The notes beneath the pieces are model-generated. The model ran no database searches. It was not told the DNA's origin and saw nothing but the letters and a program-made list of their open reading frames with translations. This document shows, one piece after another, positions 23,293 to 35,883 of a DNA stretch of 64,000 nt. Source of the DNA: Hydractinia symbiolongicarpus (lineage: Eukaryota; Cnidaria; Hydrozoa; Anthoathecata; Hydractiniidae); the NCBI RefSeq assembly GCF_029227915.1, contig NC_079876.1, forward strand, positions 8,744,001 through 8,808,000, written 5' to 3'. The first letter of the stretch is position 1. Every line of letters starts with the position of its first letter. Made by a program: the position numbers and the translations under genes.

Positions 23293-24508
23293 ACTCATTT
23301 CCCGAACGATTTTTTAAATTATTTTTTCACCACTAAAACGCATGAGACTTGTAGTTTTCAAAAATGTTTTCATTTTTGATGAGACGCTGAATAAAAGAAG
23401 TTTAATCGCCGGCAAACGAAAACCTGCGATTTCCCGTAAATCCCCTACTCTGCCCGTATAGTCAAAAGTATACAAAGAAAGTACCCAGGGAGTAAACTCA
23501 TTTCCCAAACGATTTCTTAATTTATTATTTCACCACTAAAACGCATGAGACTTGTAGTTTTCAAGAATGTTTTCATTTTTGATGAGACGCTGAATAAAAG
23601 CAGTTTAATCGCCGGCAAACGAAAACCCACGATTTCCCGTAAATTCCGGGCTTGGCACGTATAGTCGAATGTATACAAAGAAAGTACCCTGTGAGTAAAC
23701 TCATTTCCAGAACGATTTTTTAAATTATTTTTTCACCACTAAAACGCATGAGACTTGTATTGTTCAAAAATGTTTTCATTTTTGATGAGACGCTGAATAA
23801 AAGCAGTTTAATCGCCGGCAAACGAAAACCTGCGATTTCCCTAAATCCCGGACTCGGCCCGTATAGTCAAAAGTATACAAAGAAAGTACCCAGGGAGTAA
23901 ACTTATTTCCCGAACGATTTTTTTAATTATTTTTTCACCACTAAAACGCATGAGACTTGTAGTTTTCAAAAATATTTTCATTTTTGATGAGACGCTGAAT
24001 AAAAGAAGTTTAATCGCCGGCAAACGAAAACCTGCGATTTCCCGTAAATCCCCTACTCTGCCCGTATAGTCAAAAGTATACAAAGAAAGTACCCAGGGAG
24101 TAAACTCATTTCCCAAACGATTTCTTAATTTATTATTTCACCACTAAAACGCATGAGACTTGTAGTTTTCAAGAATGTTTTCATTTTTGATGAGACGCTG
24201 AATAAAAGCAGTTTAATCGCCGGCAAACGAAAACCCACGATTTCCCGTAAATTCCGGGCTTGGCACGTATAGTCGAATGTATACAAAGAAAGTACCCTGT
24301 GAGTAAACTCATTTCCAGAACGATTTTTTAAATTATTTTTTCACCACTAAAACGCATGAGACTTGTATTGTTCAAAAATGTTTTCATTTTTGATGAGACG
24401 CTGAATAAAAGCAGTTTAATCGCCGGCAAACGAAAACCTGCGATTTCCCTAAATCCCGGACTCGGCCCGTATAGTCAAAAGTATACAAAGAAAGTACCCA
24501 GGGAGTAA
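23293..24508. repeat. 3-monomer unit (608 bp) x 2, derived from the tetramer
   Basis: Units start at 23293 and 23901, 608 bp apart. Monomers a and b are kept, but c and d are replaced by one hybrid monomer that begins TTCCAGAACG (type c) and continues CATGAGACTTGTATTGTTC (type d). The simplest reading is an in-register loss of one monomer from the tetramer, then duplication of the trimer. Confidence 0.82.
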
Positions 24509-25980
24509 ACTTATTTCCCGAACGATTTTTTAAATTATTTTTTCACCACTAAAACGCATGAGACTTGTAGTTTTCAAAAATATTTTCATTTTTGATGAGA
24601 CGCTGAATAAAAGAAGTTTAATCGCCGGCAAACGAAAACCTGCGATTTCCCGTAAATCCCGTACTCTGCCCGTATAGTCAAAAGTATACAAAGAAAGTAC
24701 CCAGGGAGTAAACTCATTTCCCAAACGATTTCTTAATTTATTATTTCACAACTAAAACGCATGAGACTTGTAGTTTTTAAGAATGTTTTCATTTTTGATG
24801 AGACGCTGAATAAAAGCAGTTTAATCGCCGGCAAACGAAAACCCGCGATTTCCCGTAAATCCCGGGCTTGGCACGTATAGTCGAATGTATACAAAGAAAG
24901 TACCCTGTGAGTAAACTCATTTCCAGAACGATTATTTAAATTATTTTTTCACCACTAAAACGCATAAGACTTGTAGTTTTTAAAAATGTTTTCATTTTTG
25001 TGAAACGCTGAATAAAAGAAGTTTAATCGCCGGCAAACGAAAACCCGCGATTTCCCGTAAATCCCGGCTTGGCCCGTATAGTCAAAAGTATACAAAGAAA
25101 GTACCCAGGGAGTAAACTCATTTTCCGAACGATTTTTTAAATTATTTTTTCAGCACTAAAACGCATGAGACTTGTAGTTTTCAAAAATGTTTTCATTTTT
25201 GATGAGACGCTGAATAAAAGCAGTTTAATCGCCGGCAAACGAAAACCTGCGATTTCCCTAAATCCCGGACTCGGCCCGTATAGTCAAAATTATACAAAGA
25301 AAGTACCCAGGGAGTAAACTTATTTCCAGAACGATTTTTTAAATTATTTTTTCACCACTAAAACGCATAAGACTTGTAGTTTTTAAAAATGTTTTCATTT
25401 TTGATGAGACGCTGTATAAAAGAAGTTTAATCGCCGGCAAACGAAAACCCGCGATTTCCCGTAAATCCCGGCTTGGCCCGTATAGTCAAAAGTATACAAA
25501 GAAAGTACCCAGGGAGTAAACTCATTTCTCGAACGATTTTTTAAATTACTTTTTCACCACTAAAACGCATGAGACTTGTAGTTTTTAGAAATGTTTTCAT
25601 TTTTGATGAGACGCTGAATAAAAGAAGTTTAATCGCCGGCAAACGAAAACCTGCGATTTCCCGTAAATCCTGGACTCGGCCCGTATAGTAAAAAGTATAC
25701 AAAGAAAGTACCCAGGGAGTAAACTCATTTCCCAAACGATTTTTTAAATTATTATTTCACCACTAAAACGCACGAGACTTGTAGTTTTCAAGAATGTTTT
25801 CATTTTTGATGAGACGCTGAATAAAAGCAGTTTAATCGCTGGCAAACGAAAACCTGCGATTTCCCGTAAATCCCGGGCTCGGCCCGTATAGTCAAAAGTA
25901 TACAAAGAAAGTAGCCAGGGAGTAAACTCATTTTCCGAACGATTTTTTAAATTATTTTTTCACCACTAAAACGCATGAGA
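24340..25980. repeat. Duplicated 1.6 kb block at 2,227 bp offset, copy 1
   Basis: The block recurs 2,227 bp downstream (11 monomers). Shared rare markers are GATTATTTAAATTATTTTTT, TTTTTTCAGCACTAAAA, CGCTGTATAAAAG, TTTTTAGAAATG and CGCACGAGAC (25769 and 27996). Confidence 0.8.
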
Positions 25981-26735
25981 CTTGTAGTTTTCAAAAATGT
26001 TTTCATTTTTGATGAGACGCTGAATAAAAGAAGTTTAATCGCCGGCCAACGAAAACCTGCGATTTCCCGTAAATCCCCTACTCTGCCCGTATAGTCAAAA
26101 GTATACAAAGAAAGTACCCAGGGAGTAAACTCATTTCCCAAACGATTTCTTAATTTATTATTTCACCACTAAAACGCATGAGACTTGTAGTTTTCAAGAA
26201 TGTTTTCATTTTTGATGAGACGCTGAATAAAAGCAGTTTAATCGCCGGCAAACGAAAACCCGCGATTTCCCGTAAATTCCGGGCTTGGCACGTATAGTCG
26301 AATGTATACAAAGAAAGTACCCTGTGAGTAAACTCATTTCCAGAACGATTTTTTAAATTATTTTTTCACCACTAAAACGCATAAGACTTGTAGTTTATAA
26401 AAATGTTTTCATTTTTGATGAGACGCTGAATAAAAAAAGTTTAATCGCCGGCAAACGAAAACCCGCGATTTCCCGTAAATCCCGGCTTGGCCCGTATAGT
26501 CAAAAGTATACAAAGAAAGTACCCAGGGAGTAAACTCATTTTCCGAACGATTTTTTAAATTATTTTTTCACCACTAAAACGCATGAGACTTGTATTGTTC
26601 AAAAATGTTTTCATTTTTGATGAGACGCTGAATAAAAGCAGTTTAATCGCCGGCAAACGAAAACCTGCGATTTCCCTAAATCCCGGACTCGGCCCGTATA
26701 GTCAAAAGTATACAAAGAAAGTACCCAGGGAGTAA
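25926..26735. repeat. 4-monomer unit (810 bp), isolated copy
   Basis: This has the a-b-c-d tetramer order seen at 18431. The first monomer is partly hybrid: it starts CATTTTCCGAACG, a type d start, but carries CCCTACTCTGCCCG of type a. It separates the two copies of the 2,227 bp offset block. Confidence 0.75.
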
Positions 26736-28200
26736 ACTTATTTCCCGAACGATTTTTTAAATTATTTTTTCACCACTAAAACGCATGAGACTTGTAGTTT
26801 TCAAAAATATTTTCATTTTTGATAAGACGCTGAATAAAAGAAGTTTAATCGCCGGCAAACGAAAACCTGCGATTTCCCGTAAATCCCGTACTCTGCCCGT
26901 ATAGTCAAAAGTATACAAAGAAAGTACCCAGGGAGTAAACTCATTTCCCAAACGATTTCTTAATTTATTATTTCACCACTAAAACGCATGAGACTTGTAG
27001 TTTTTAAGAATGTTTTCATTTTTGATGAGACGCTGAATAAAAGCAGTTTAATCGCCGGCAAACGAAAACCCGCGATTTCCCGTAAATCCCGGGCTTGGCA
27101 CGTATAGTCGAATGTATACAAAGAAAGTACCCTGTGAGTAAACTCATTTCCAGAACGATTATTTAAATTATTTTTTCACCACTAAAACGCATAAGACTTG
27201 TAGTTTTTAAAAATGTTTTCATTTTTGTGAGACGCTGAATAAAAGAAGTTTAATCGCCGGCAAACGAAAACCCGCGATTTCCCGTAAATCCCGGCTTGGC
27301 CCGTATAGTCAAAAGTATACAAAGAAAGTACCCAGGGAGTAAACTCATTTTCCGAACGATTTTTTAAATTATTTTTTCAGCACTAAAACGCATGAGACTT
27401 GTAGTTTTCAAAAATGTTTTCATTTTTGATGAGACGCTGAATAAAAGCAGTTTAATCGCCGGCAAACGAAAACCTGCGATTTCCCTAAATCCCGGACTCG
27501 GCCCGTATAGTCAAAAGTATACAAAGAAAGTACCCAGGGAGTAAACTTATTTCCAGAACGATTTTTTAAATTATTTTTTCACCACTAAAACGCATAAGAC
27601 TTGTAGTTTTTAAAAATGTTTTCATTTTTGATGAGACGCTGTATAAAAGAAGTTTAATCGCCGGCAAACGAAAACCCGCGATTTCCCGTAAATCCCGGCT
27701 TGGCCCGTATAGTCAAAAGTATACAAAGAAAGTACCCAGGGAGTAAACTCATTTCTCGAACGATTTTTTAAATTACTTTCTCACCACTAAAACGCATGAG
27801 ACTTGTAGTTTTTAGAAATGTTTTCATTTTTGATGAGACGCTGAATAAAAGAAGTTTAATCGCCGGCAAACGAAAACCTGCGATTTCCCGTAAATCCTGG
27901 ACTCGGCCCGTATAGTCAAAAGTATACAAAGAAAGTACCCAGGGAGTAAACTCATTTCCCAAACGATTTTTTAAATTATTATTTCACCACTAAAACGCAC
28001 GAGACTTGTAGTTTTCAAGAATGTTTTCGTTTTTGATGAGACGCTGAATAAAAGCAGTTTAATCGCTGGCAAACGAAAACCTGCGATTTCCCGTAAATCC
28101 CGGACTCGGCCCGTATAGTCAAAAGTATACAAAGAAAGTAGCCAGGGAGTAAACTCATTTTCCGAACGATTTTTTAAATTATTTTTTCACCACTAAAACG
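26570..28200. repeat. Duplicated 1.6 kb block at 2,227 bp offset, copy 2
   Basis: This matches 24340-25980 with scattered substitutions (TACTTTCTCACC, TTTTCGTTTTTGATG). It diverges near 28200 at ACTTGTACTTTTC. Confidence 0.8.
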
Positions 28201-31093
28201 CATGAGACTTGTACTTTTCAAAAATGTTTTCATTTTTGATGAGACGCTGAATAAAAGCACATTAATCGCCGGCAAACGAAATCCTGCGATTTCCCTAAAT
28301 CCCGGACTCGGCCCGTATAGTCAAAAGTATACAAAGAAAGTACCCAGGGAGTAGACTTATTTCCAGAACGATTTTTTAAATTACTTTTTCACCACTAAAA
28401 CGCATAAGACTTGTAGTTTTTAAAAAAGTTTTCATTTTTGATGAGACGCTGAATAAAAGAAGTTTAATCGCCTGCAAACAAAAACCCGCGATTTCCCGTA
28501 AATCCCGGGCTTGGCCCGTATAGTCAAAAGTATACAAAGAAAGTACCCAGGGAGTAAACTCATTTCCCGAACGATTTTTTATATTATTTTTTTACCACTA
28601 AACGCATGAGACTTGTAGTTTTCAAAAATATTTTCATATTTGATGGGACGCTTGATAAAAGAATTTTAATCGCCGGCAAACGAAAATCCGCGATTTCCCG
28701 TAAATCCCGGACTCGGCCCGTATAGTCAAAAGTATACAAAGAAAGTACCCAGGGAGTAAACTCATTTCCCGAACGATTTTTTTAATTACTTTTTCACCAC
28801 TAAAACGCATGAGACTTGTAGTTTTCAAAAATGTTTTCATTTTTGATGAGACGCTGAATAAAAGAAGTTTAATCGCCGGCAAACGAAAACCCGCGATTTC
28901 CCGTAAATCCAGGCTTGGCCCGTATAGTCAAAAGTATACAAAGAAACTACCCAGGGAGTAAACTCATTTCCCGAACGATTTTTTAAATTATTTTTTCACC
29001 ACTAAAACGCATGAGACTTGTAGTTTTCAAGAATGTTTCATTTTTGATGAGACGCTGAATAAAAGCAGTTTAATCGCCGGCAAACGAAAACCCGCGATTT
29101 CCCGTAAATCCCGGGCTTGGCACGTATAGTCGAATGTATACAAAGAAAGTACCCTGTGAGTAAACTCATTTCCAGGACGATTTTTTAAATTATTTTTTCA
29201 CCACTAAAACGCATAAGACTTGTAGTTTTTAAAAATGTTTTCATTTTTGATGAGACGTTGAATAAAAGAAGTTTAATCGCCGGCAAACGAAAACCCGCGA
29301 TTTCCCGTAAATCTCGGCTTGGCCCGTATAGTCAAAAGTATACAAAGAAAGTACCCTGTGAGTAAAATCATTTCCAGAACGATTTTTTAAATTATTTTTT
29401 CACCACTAAAACGCATAAGACTTGTAGTTTTTAAAAATGTTTTCATTTTTGATGAGACGCTGAATAAAAGAAGTTTAATCGCCGGCAAACGAAAACCCGC
29501 GATTTCCGGTAAATCCCGGGCTTGGCCCATATAGTCAAAAGTATACAAAGAAAGTACCCAGGGAGTAAACTCATTTCCCGAACGATTTTTTAAATTACTT
29601 TTTCACCACTAAAACGCATGAGACTTGTAGTTTTTAAAAATGTTTTCAATTTTGATGAGACGCTGAATAAAAGAAGTTTAATCGCCGGCAAACGAAAACC
29701 TGCGATTTCCCGTAAATCCTGGACTCGGCCCGTATAGTCAAAAGTATACAAAGAAAGTACCCAGGGAGTAAACTCATTTCCCAAACGATTTTTTAAATTA
29801 TTATTTCACCACTGAAGCCCATGAGACTTGTAGTTTTTAAAAATGATTTCATTTTTGATGAGACGCTGAATAAAAGAAGTTTATTCGCCGGCAAACGAAA
29901 ACCCGCGATTTCCCGTAAATCCCGGACTCGGTCCGTATAGTTAAAAGTATACAAGGAAAGTACCCAGTGAGTAAACTCATTTCCCGAACGAATTTTTAAA
30001 TTATTTTTTCACCACTAAGACGTATGAGACTTGTAGTTTTCAAAAATGTTTTTATTTTTGATGAGACGCTGAATAAAAGAAGTTTAATCGCCGGCAAACG
30101 AAAACCTGCGATTTCCCGTAAATCCCGGACTCGGCCCGTATAGTCAAAAGTATACAAAGAAAGTACCCAGGGTGTAAACTCATTTCCCGAACGATTTTTA
30201 AATTATTTTTTCAAGACTAAAACGCATGAGACTTGTAGTTTTTAAAAATGATTTCATTTTTGATGAGACGCTGAATAAAAGAAGTTTAATCGCCGGCAAA
30301 CGAAAACCTGCGATTTCCCGTAAATCCCGGACTAAGCCCGTATAGTCAAAAGTATACAAAGAAAGTACCCAGGGTGTAAACTCATTTCCCGAACGATTTT
30401 TTAAATTATTTTTTCACCACTAAAACGCATGAGACTTGTAGTTTTCAAAAATGTTTTCATTTTTGATGAGACGCTGAATAAAAGAAGTTTAATCTCCGGC
30501 AAACGAAAACCTGCGATTTCCCGGAAATCCCCTACTCTGCCCGTATAGACAAAAGTATACAAAGAAAGTACCCAGGGAGTAAACTCATTTCCCAAACGAT
30601 TTCTTAATTTATTATTTCACCACTAAAACGCATGAGACTTGTAGTTTTCAAGAATGTTTTTATTTTTGATGAGACGCTGAATAAAAGCAGTTTAATCGCC
30701 GGCAAACGAAAACCCACGATTTCCCGTAAATTCCGGGCTTGGCACGTATAGTCGAATGTATACAAAGAAAGTACCCTGTGAGTAAACTCATTTCCAGAAC
30801 GATCTTTTAAATTATTTTTTCACCACTAAAACGCATAAGACTTGTAGTTTTTAAAAATGTTTTCATTTTTGATGAGACGCTGAATAAAAGAAGTTTAATC
30901 GCCGGCAAACGAAAACCCGCGATTTCCCGTAAATCCCGGCTTGGCCCGTATAGTCAAAAGTATACAAAGAAAGTACCCAGGGAGTAAACTCATTTCCCGA
31001 ACGATATTTTAAATTATTTTTTCACCACTAAAACGCATGAGACTTGTAGTTTTTAAAAATATTTTCATTTTTGATGAGACGCTGAATAAAAGA
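28201..31093. repeat. Mixed-subfamily transition zone
   Basis: Monomers here come from several subfamilies with no long regular period. B-type monomers (CATATTTGATGGGACG) reappear at about 28,640 after an absence since about 9.8 kb. Next come TTGGCACG/CCCTGTGAG monomers (about 29.1-29.4 kb), a short island of the GGTCCG/TAGTTAAAAG subfamily at about 29.8-30.0 kb, and one tetramer-like a-b-c stretch at 30.4-31.0 kb. Confidence 0.72.
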
Positions 31094-32713
31094 AGTTTAA
31101 TCGCCGGCAAACGAAAACCTGCGATTTCCCGTAAATCCCGTACTCTGCCCGTATAGTCAAAAGTATACAAAGAAAGTACCCAGGGAGTAAACTCATTTCC
31201 CAAACGATTTCTTAATTTATTATTTCACCACTAAAACACATGAGACTTGTAGTTTTTAAGAATGTTTTCATTTTTGATGAGACGCTGAATAAAAGCAGTT
31301 TAATCGCCGGCAAACGAAAACCCGCGATTTCCCGTAAATGCCGGGCTTGGCACGTATAGTCGAATGTATACAAAGAAAGTACCCTGTGAGTAAACTCATT
31401 TCCAGAACGATTATTTAAATTATTTTTTCACCACTAAAACGCATAAGACTTGTAGTTTTTAAAAATGTTTTCATTTTTGATGAGACGCTGAATAAAAGAA
31501 GTTTAATCGCCGGCAAACGAAAACCCGCGATTTCCCGTAAATCCCGGCTTGGCCCGTATAGTCAAAAGTATACAAAGATAGTACCCAGGGAGTAAACTCA
31601 TTTTCCGAACGATTTTTTAAATTATTTTTTCAGCACTAAAACGCATGAGACTTGTAGGTTTCAAAAATGTTTTCATTTTTGATGAGACGCTGAATAAAAG
31701 CAGTTTAATCGCCGGCAAACGAAAACCTGCGATTTCCCTAAATCCCGGACTCGGCCCGTATAGTCAAAAGTATACAAAGAAAGTACCCAGGGAGTAAACT
31801 CATTTCCAGAACGATTTTTTAAATTACTTTTTCACCACTAAAACGCATAAGACTTGTAGTTTTTAAAAATGTTTTCATTTTTGATGAGACGCTGTATAAA
31901 AGAAGTTTAATCGCCGGCAAACGAAAACCCTGCGATTTCCCGTAAATCCCGCTTGGCCCGTATAGTCAAAAGTATACAAAGAAAGTACCCAGGGAGTAAA
32001 CTCATTTCCCGAACGATTTTTTAAATTACTTTTTCACCACTAAAACGCATGAGACTTGTAGTTTTTAGAAATGTTTTCATTTTTGATGAGAACCTGAATA
32101 AAAGAAGTTTAATCGCCGGCAAACGAAAACCTGCGATTTCCCGTAAATCCTGGACTCGGCCCGTATAGTCAAAAGTATACAAAGAAAGTACCCAGGGAGT
32201 AAACTCATTTTCCAAACGATTTTTTAAATTATTATTTCACCACTAAAACGCATGAGACTTGTAGTTTTCAAGAATGTTTTCATTTTTGATGAGACGCTGA
32301 ATAAAAGCAGTTTAATCGCTGGCAAACGAAAACCTGCGATTTCCCGTAAATCCCGGACTCGGCCCGTATAGTCAAAAGTATACAAAGAAAGTACCCAGGG
32401 AGTAAACTCATTTTCCGAACGATTTTTTAAATTATTTTTTCACCACTAAAACGCATGAGACTTGTAGTTTTTAAAAATGTTTTCATTTTTGATGAGACGC
32501 TGAATAAAAGAAGTTTAATCGCCGGCAAACGAAAACCCGCGATTTCCCGTAAATCCCGGCTTGGCCCGTATAGTCAAAAGTATACAATGAAAGTACCCAG
32601 GGAGTAAACTCATTTTCCGAACGATTTTTTAAATTATTTTTTCACCACTAAAACGCATGAGACTTGTATTGTTCAAAAATGTTTTCATTTTTGATGAGAC
32701 GCTGAATAAAAGC
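31094..32713. repeat. 8-monomer higher-order repeat (1,620 bp), copy 1
   Basis: Aligned against 32714 onward with a 1,620 bp shift, I found no mismatch from 31094 to 32750. The shared run includes private changes: AAAACACATGAG, AAATGCCGGGC, AAAGATAGTACCC, TTGTAGGTTTC, GATGAGAACCTGAAT and TATACAATGAAAG. Confidence 0.95.
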
Positions 32714-34370
32714 AGTTTAATCGCCGGCAAACGAAAACCTGCGATTTCCCGTAAATCCCGTACTCTGCCCGTATAGTCAAAAGTATACAAAGAAAGTACC
32801 CAGGGAGTAAACTCATTTCCCAAACGATTTCTTAATTTATTATTTCACCACTAAAACACATGAGACTTGTAGTTTTTAAGAATGTTTTCATTTTTGATGA
32901 GACGCTGAATAAAAGCAGTTTAATCGCCGGCAAACGAAAACCCGCGATTTCCCGTAAATGCCGGGCTTGGCACGTATAGTCGAATGTATACAAAGAAAGT
33001 ACCCTGTGAGTAAACTCATTTCCAGAACGATTATTTAAATTATTTTTTCACCACTAAAACGCATAAGACTTGTAGTTTTTAAAAATGTTTTCATTTTTGA
33101 TGAGACGCTGAATAAAAGAAGTTTAATCGCCGGCAAACGAAAACCCGCGATTTCCCGTAAATCCCGGCTTGGCCCGTATAGTCAAAAGTATACAAAGATA
33201 GTACCCAGGGAGTAAACTCATTTTCCGAACGATTTTTTAAATTATTTTTTCAGCACTAAAACGCATGAGACTTGTAGGTTTCAAAAATGTTTTCATTTTT
33301 GATGAGACGCTGAATAAAAGCAGTTTAATCGCCGGCAAACGAAAACCTGCGATTTCCCTAAATCCCGGACTCGGCCCGTATAGTCAAAAGTATACAAAGA
33401 AAGTACCCAGGGAGTAAACTCATTTCCAGAACGATTTTTTAAATTACTTTTTCACCACTAAAACGCATAAGACTTGTAGTTTTTAAAAATGTTTTCATTT
33501 TTGATGAGACGCTGTATAAAAGAAGTTTAATCGCCGGCAAACGAAAACCCTGCGATTTCCCGTAAATCCCGCTTGGCCCGTATAGTCAAAAGTATACAAA
33601 GAAAGTACCCAGGGAGTAAACTCATTTCCCGAACGATTTTTTAAATTACTTTTTCACCACTAAAACGCATGAGACTTGTAGTTTTTAGAAATGTTTTCAT
33701 TTTTGATGAGAACCTGAATAAAAGAAGTTTAATCGCCGGCAAACGAAAACCTGCGATTTCCCGTAAATCCTGGACTCGGCCCGTATAGTCAAAAGTATAC
33801 AAAGAAAGTACCCAGGGAGTAAACTCATTTTCCAAACGATTTTTTAAATTATTATTTCACCACTAAAACGCATGAGACTTGTAGTTTTCAAGAATGTTTT
33901 CATTTTTGATGAGACGCTGAATAAAAGCAGTTTAATCGCTGGCAAACGAAAACCTGCGATTTCCCGTAAATCCCGGACTCGGCCCGTATAGTCAAAAGTA
34001 TACAAAGAAAGTACCCAGGGAGTAAACTCATTTTCCGAACGATTTTTTAAATTATTTTTTCACCACTAAAACGCATGAGACTTGTAGTTTTTAAAAATGT
34101 TTTCATTTTTGATGAGACGCTGAATAAAAGAAGTTTAATCGCCGGCAAACGAAAACCCGCGATTTCCCGTAAATCCCGGCTTGGCCCGTATAGTCAAAAG
34201 TATACAATGAAAGTACCCAGGGAGTAAACTCATTTTCCGAACGATTTTTTAAATTATTTTTTCACCACTAAAACGCATGAGACTTGTATTGTTCAAAAAT
34301 GTTTTCATTTTTGATGAGACGCTGAATAAAAGCAGTTTAATCGCCGGCAAACGAAAACCTGCGATTTCCC
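32714..34370. repeat. 8-monomer higher-order repeat (1,620 bp), copy 2
   Basis: This is the second, apparently perfect copy. It ends where CGATTTCCCTAAATCCC replaces CGATTTCCCGTAAATCC. The junction monomer near 32.6-32.75 kb is chimeric: it joins a TTGTATTGTTC/AAAGCAG front with a CCCGTACTCTGCCCG tail. Confidence 0.95.
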
Positions 34371-34872
34371 TAAATCCCGGACTCGGCCCGTATAGTCAAA
34401 AGTATACAAAGAAAGTACCCAGGGAGTAAACTCATTTCCCGAACGATTTTTTAAATTATTTTTTCACCACTAAAACGCATGAGACTTGTAGTTTTCAAAA
34501 ATATTTTCATTTTTGATGAGACGCTGAATAAAAGAAGTTTAATCGCTGGCAAACGAAAATCCGCGATTTCCCGTAAATCCCGGGCTTGGCACGTATAGTC
34601 GAATGTATACAAAGAAAGTACCCTGTGAGTAAACTCATTTCCAGAACGATTATTTAAATTATTTTTTCACCACTAAAACGCATAAGACTTGTAGTTTTTA
34701 AAAATGTTTTCATTTTTGATGAGACGCTGAATAAAAGAAGTTTAATCGCCGGCAAACGAAAACCCGCGATTTCCCGTAAATCCCGGCTTGGCCGTATAGT
34801 CAAAAGTATACAAAGAAAGTACCCAGGGAGTAAACTCATTTTCCGAACGATTTTTTAAATTATTTTTTCAGC
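33862..34872. repeat. 5-monomer higher-order repeat (1,011 bp), copy 1
   Basis: TATACAATG at 34201 recurs at 35212, 1,011 bp on. The unit overlaps the end of the 1,620 bp repeat. Confidence 0.83.
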
Positions 34873-35883
34873 ACTAAAACGCATGAGACTTGTAGTTTTC
34901 AAGAATGTTTTCATTTTTGATGAGACGCTGAATAAAAGCAGTTTAATCGCTGGCAAACGAAAACCTGCGATTTCCCGTAAATCCCGGACTCGGCCCGTAT
35001 AGTCAAAAGTATACAAAGAAAGTACCCAGGGAGTAAACTCATTTTCCGAACGATTTTTTAAATTATTTTTTCACCACTAAAACGCATGAGACTTGTAGTT
35101 TTTAAAAATGTTTTCATTTTTGATGAGACGCTGAATAAAAGAAGTTTAATCGCCGGCAAACGAAAACCCGCGATTTCCCGTAAATCCCGGCTTGGCCCGT
35201 ATAGTCAAAAGTATACAATGAAAGTACCCAGGGAGTAAACTCATTTTCCGAACGATTTTTTAAATTATTTTTTCACCACTAAAACGCATGAGACTTGTAT
35301 TGTTCAAAAATGTTTTCATTTTTGATGAGACGCTGAATAAAAGCAGTTTAATCGCCGGCAAACGAAAACCTGCGATTTCCCTAAATCCCGGACTCGGCCC
35401 GTATAGTCAAAAGTATACAAAGAAAGTACCCAGGGAGTAAACTCATTTCCCGAACGATTTTTTAAATTATTTTTTCACCACTAAAACGCATGAGACTTGT
35501 AGTTTTCAAAAATATTTTCATTTTTGATGAGACGCTGAATAAAAGAAGTTTAATCGCTGGCAAACGAAAATCCGCGATTTCCCGTAAATCCTGGGCTTGG
35601 CACGTATAGTCGAATGTATACAAAGAAAGTACCCTGTGAGTAAACTCATTTCCAGAACGATTATTTAAATTATTTTTTCACCACTAAAACGCATAAGACT
35701 TGTAGTTTTTAAAAATGTTTTCATTTTTGATGAGACGCTGAATAAAAGAAGTTTAATCGCCGGCAAACGAAAACCCGCGATTTCCCGTAAATCCCGGCTT
35801 GGCCGTATAGTCAAAAGTATACAAAGAAAGTACCCAGGGAGTAAACTCATTTTCCGAACGATTTTTTAAATTATTTTTTCAGC
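34873..35883. repeat. 5-monomer higher-order repeat (1,011 bp), copy 2
   Basis: This is the second copy, starting inside a hybrid monomer that has TTTTTTCAGCACTAAAA at its front and TTTTCAAGAATG after it. Few differences are seen, for example AATCCTGGGCTTGG against AATCCCGGGCTTGG. Confidence 0.83.

Noticed and set aside
31094-34370. Calling the perfect 1,620 bp duplication a definite assembly error
   Set aside because: Recent duplication or conversion gives the same picture, and other nearby repeats are also very close. Read depth is needed to decide, so it is kept as a finding with that caveat.
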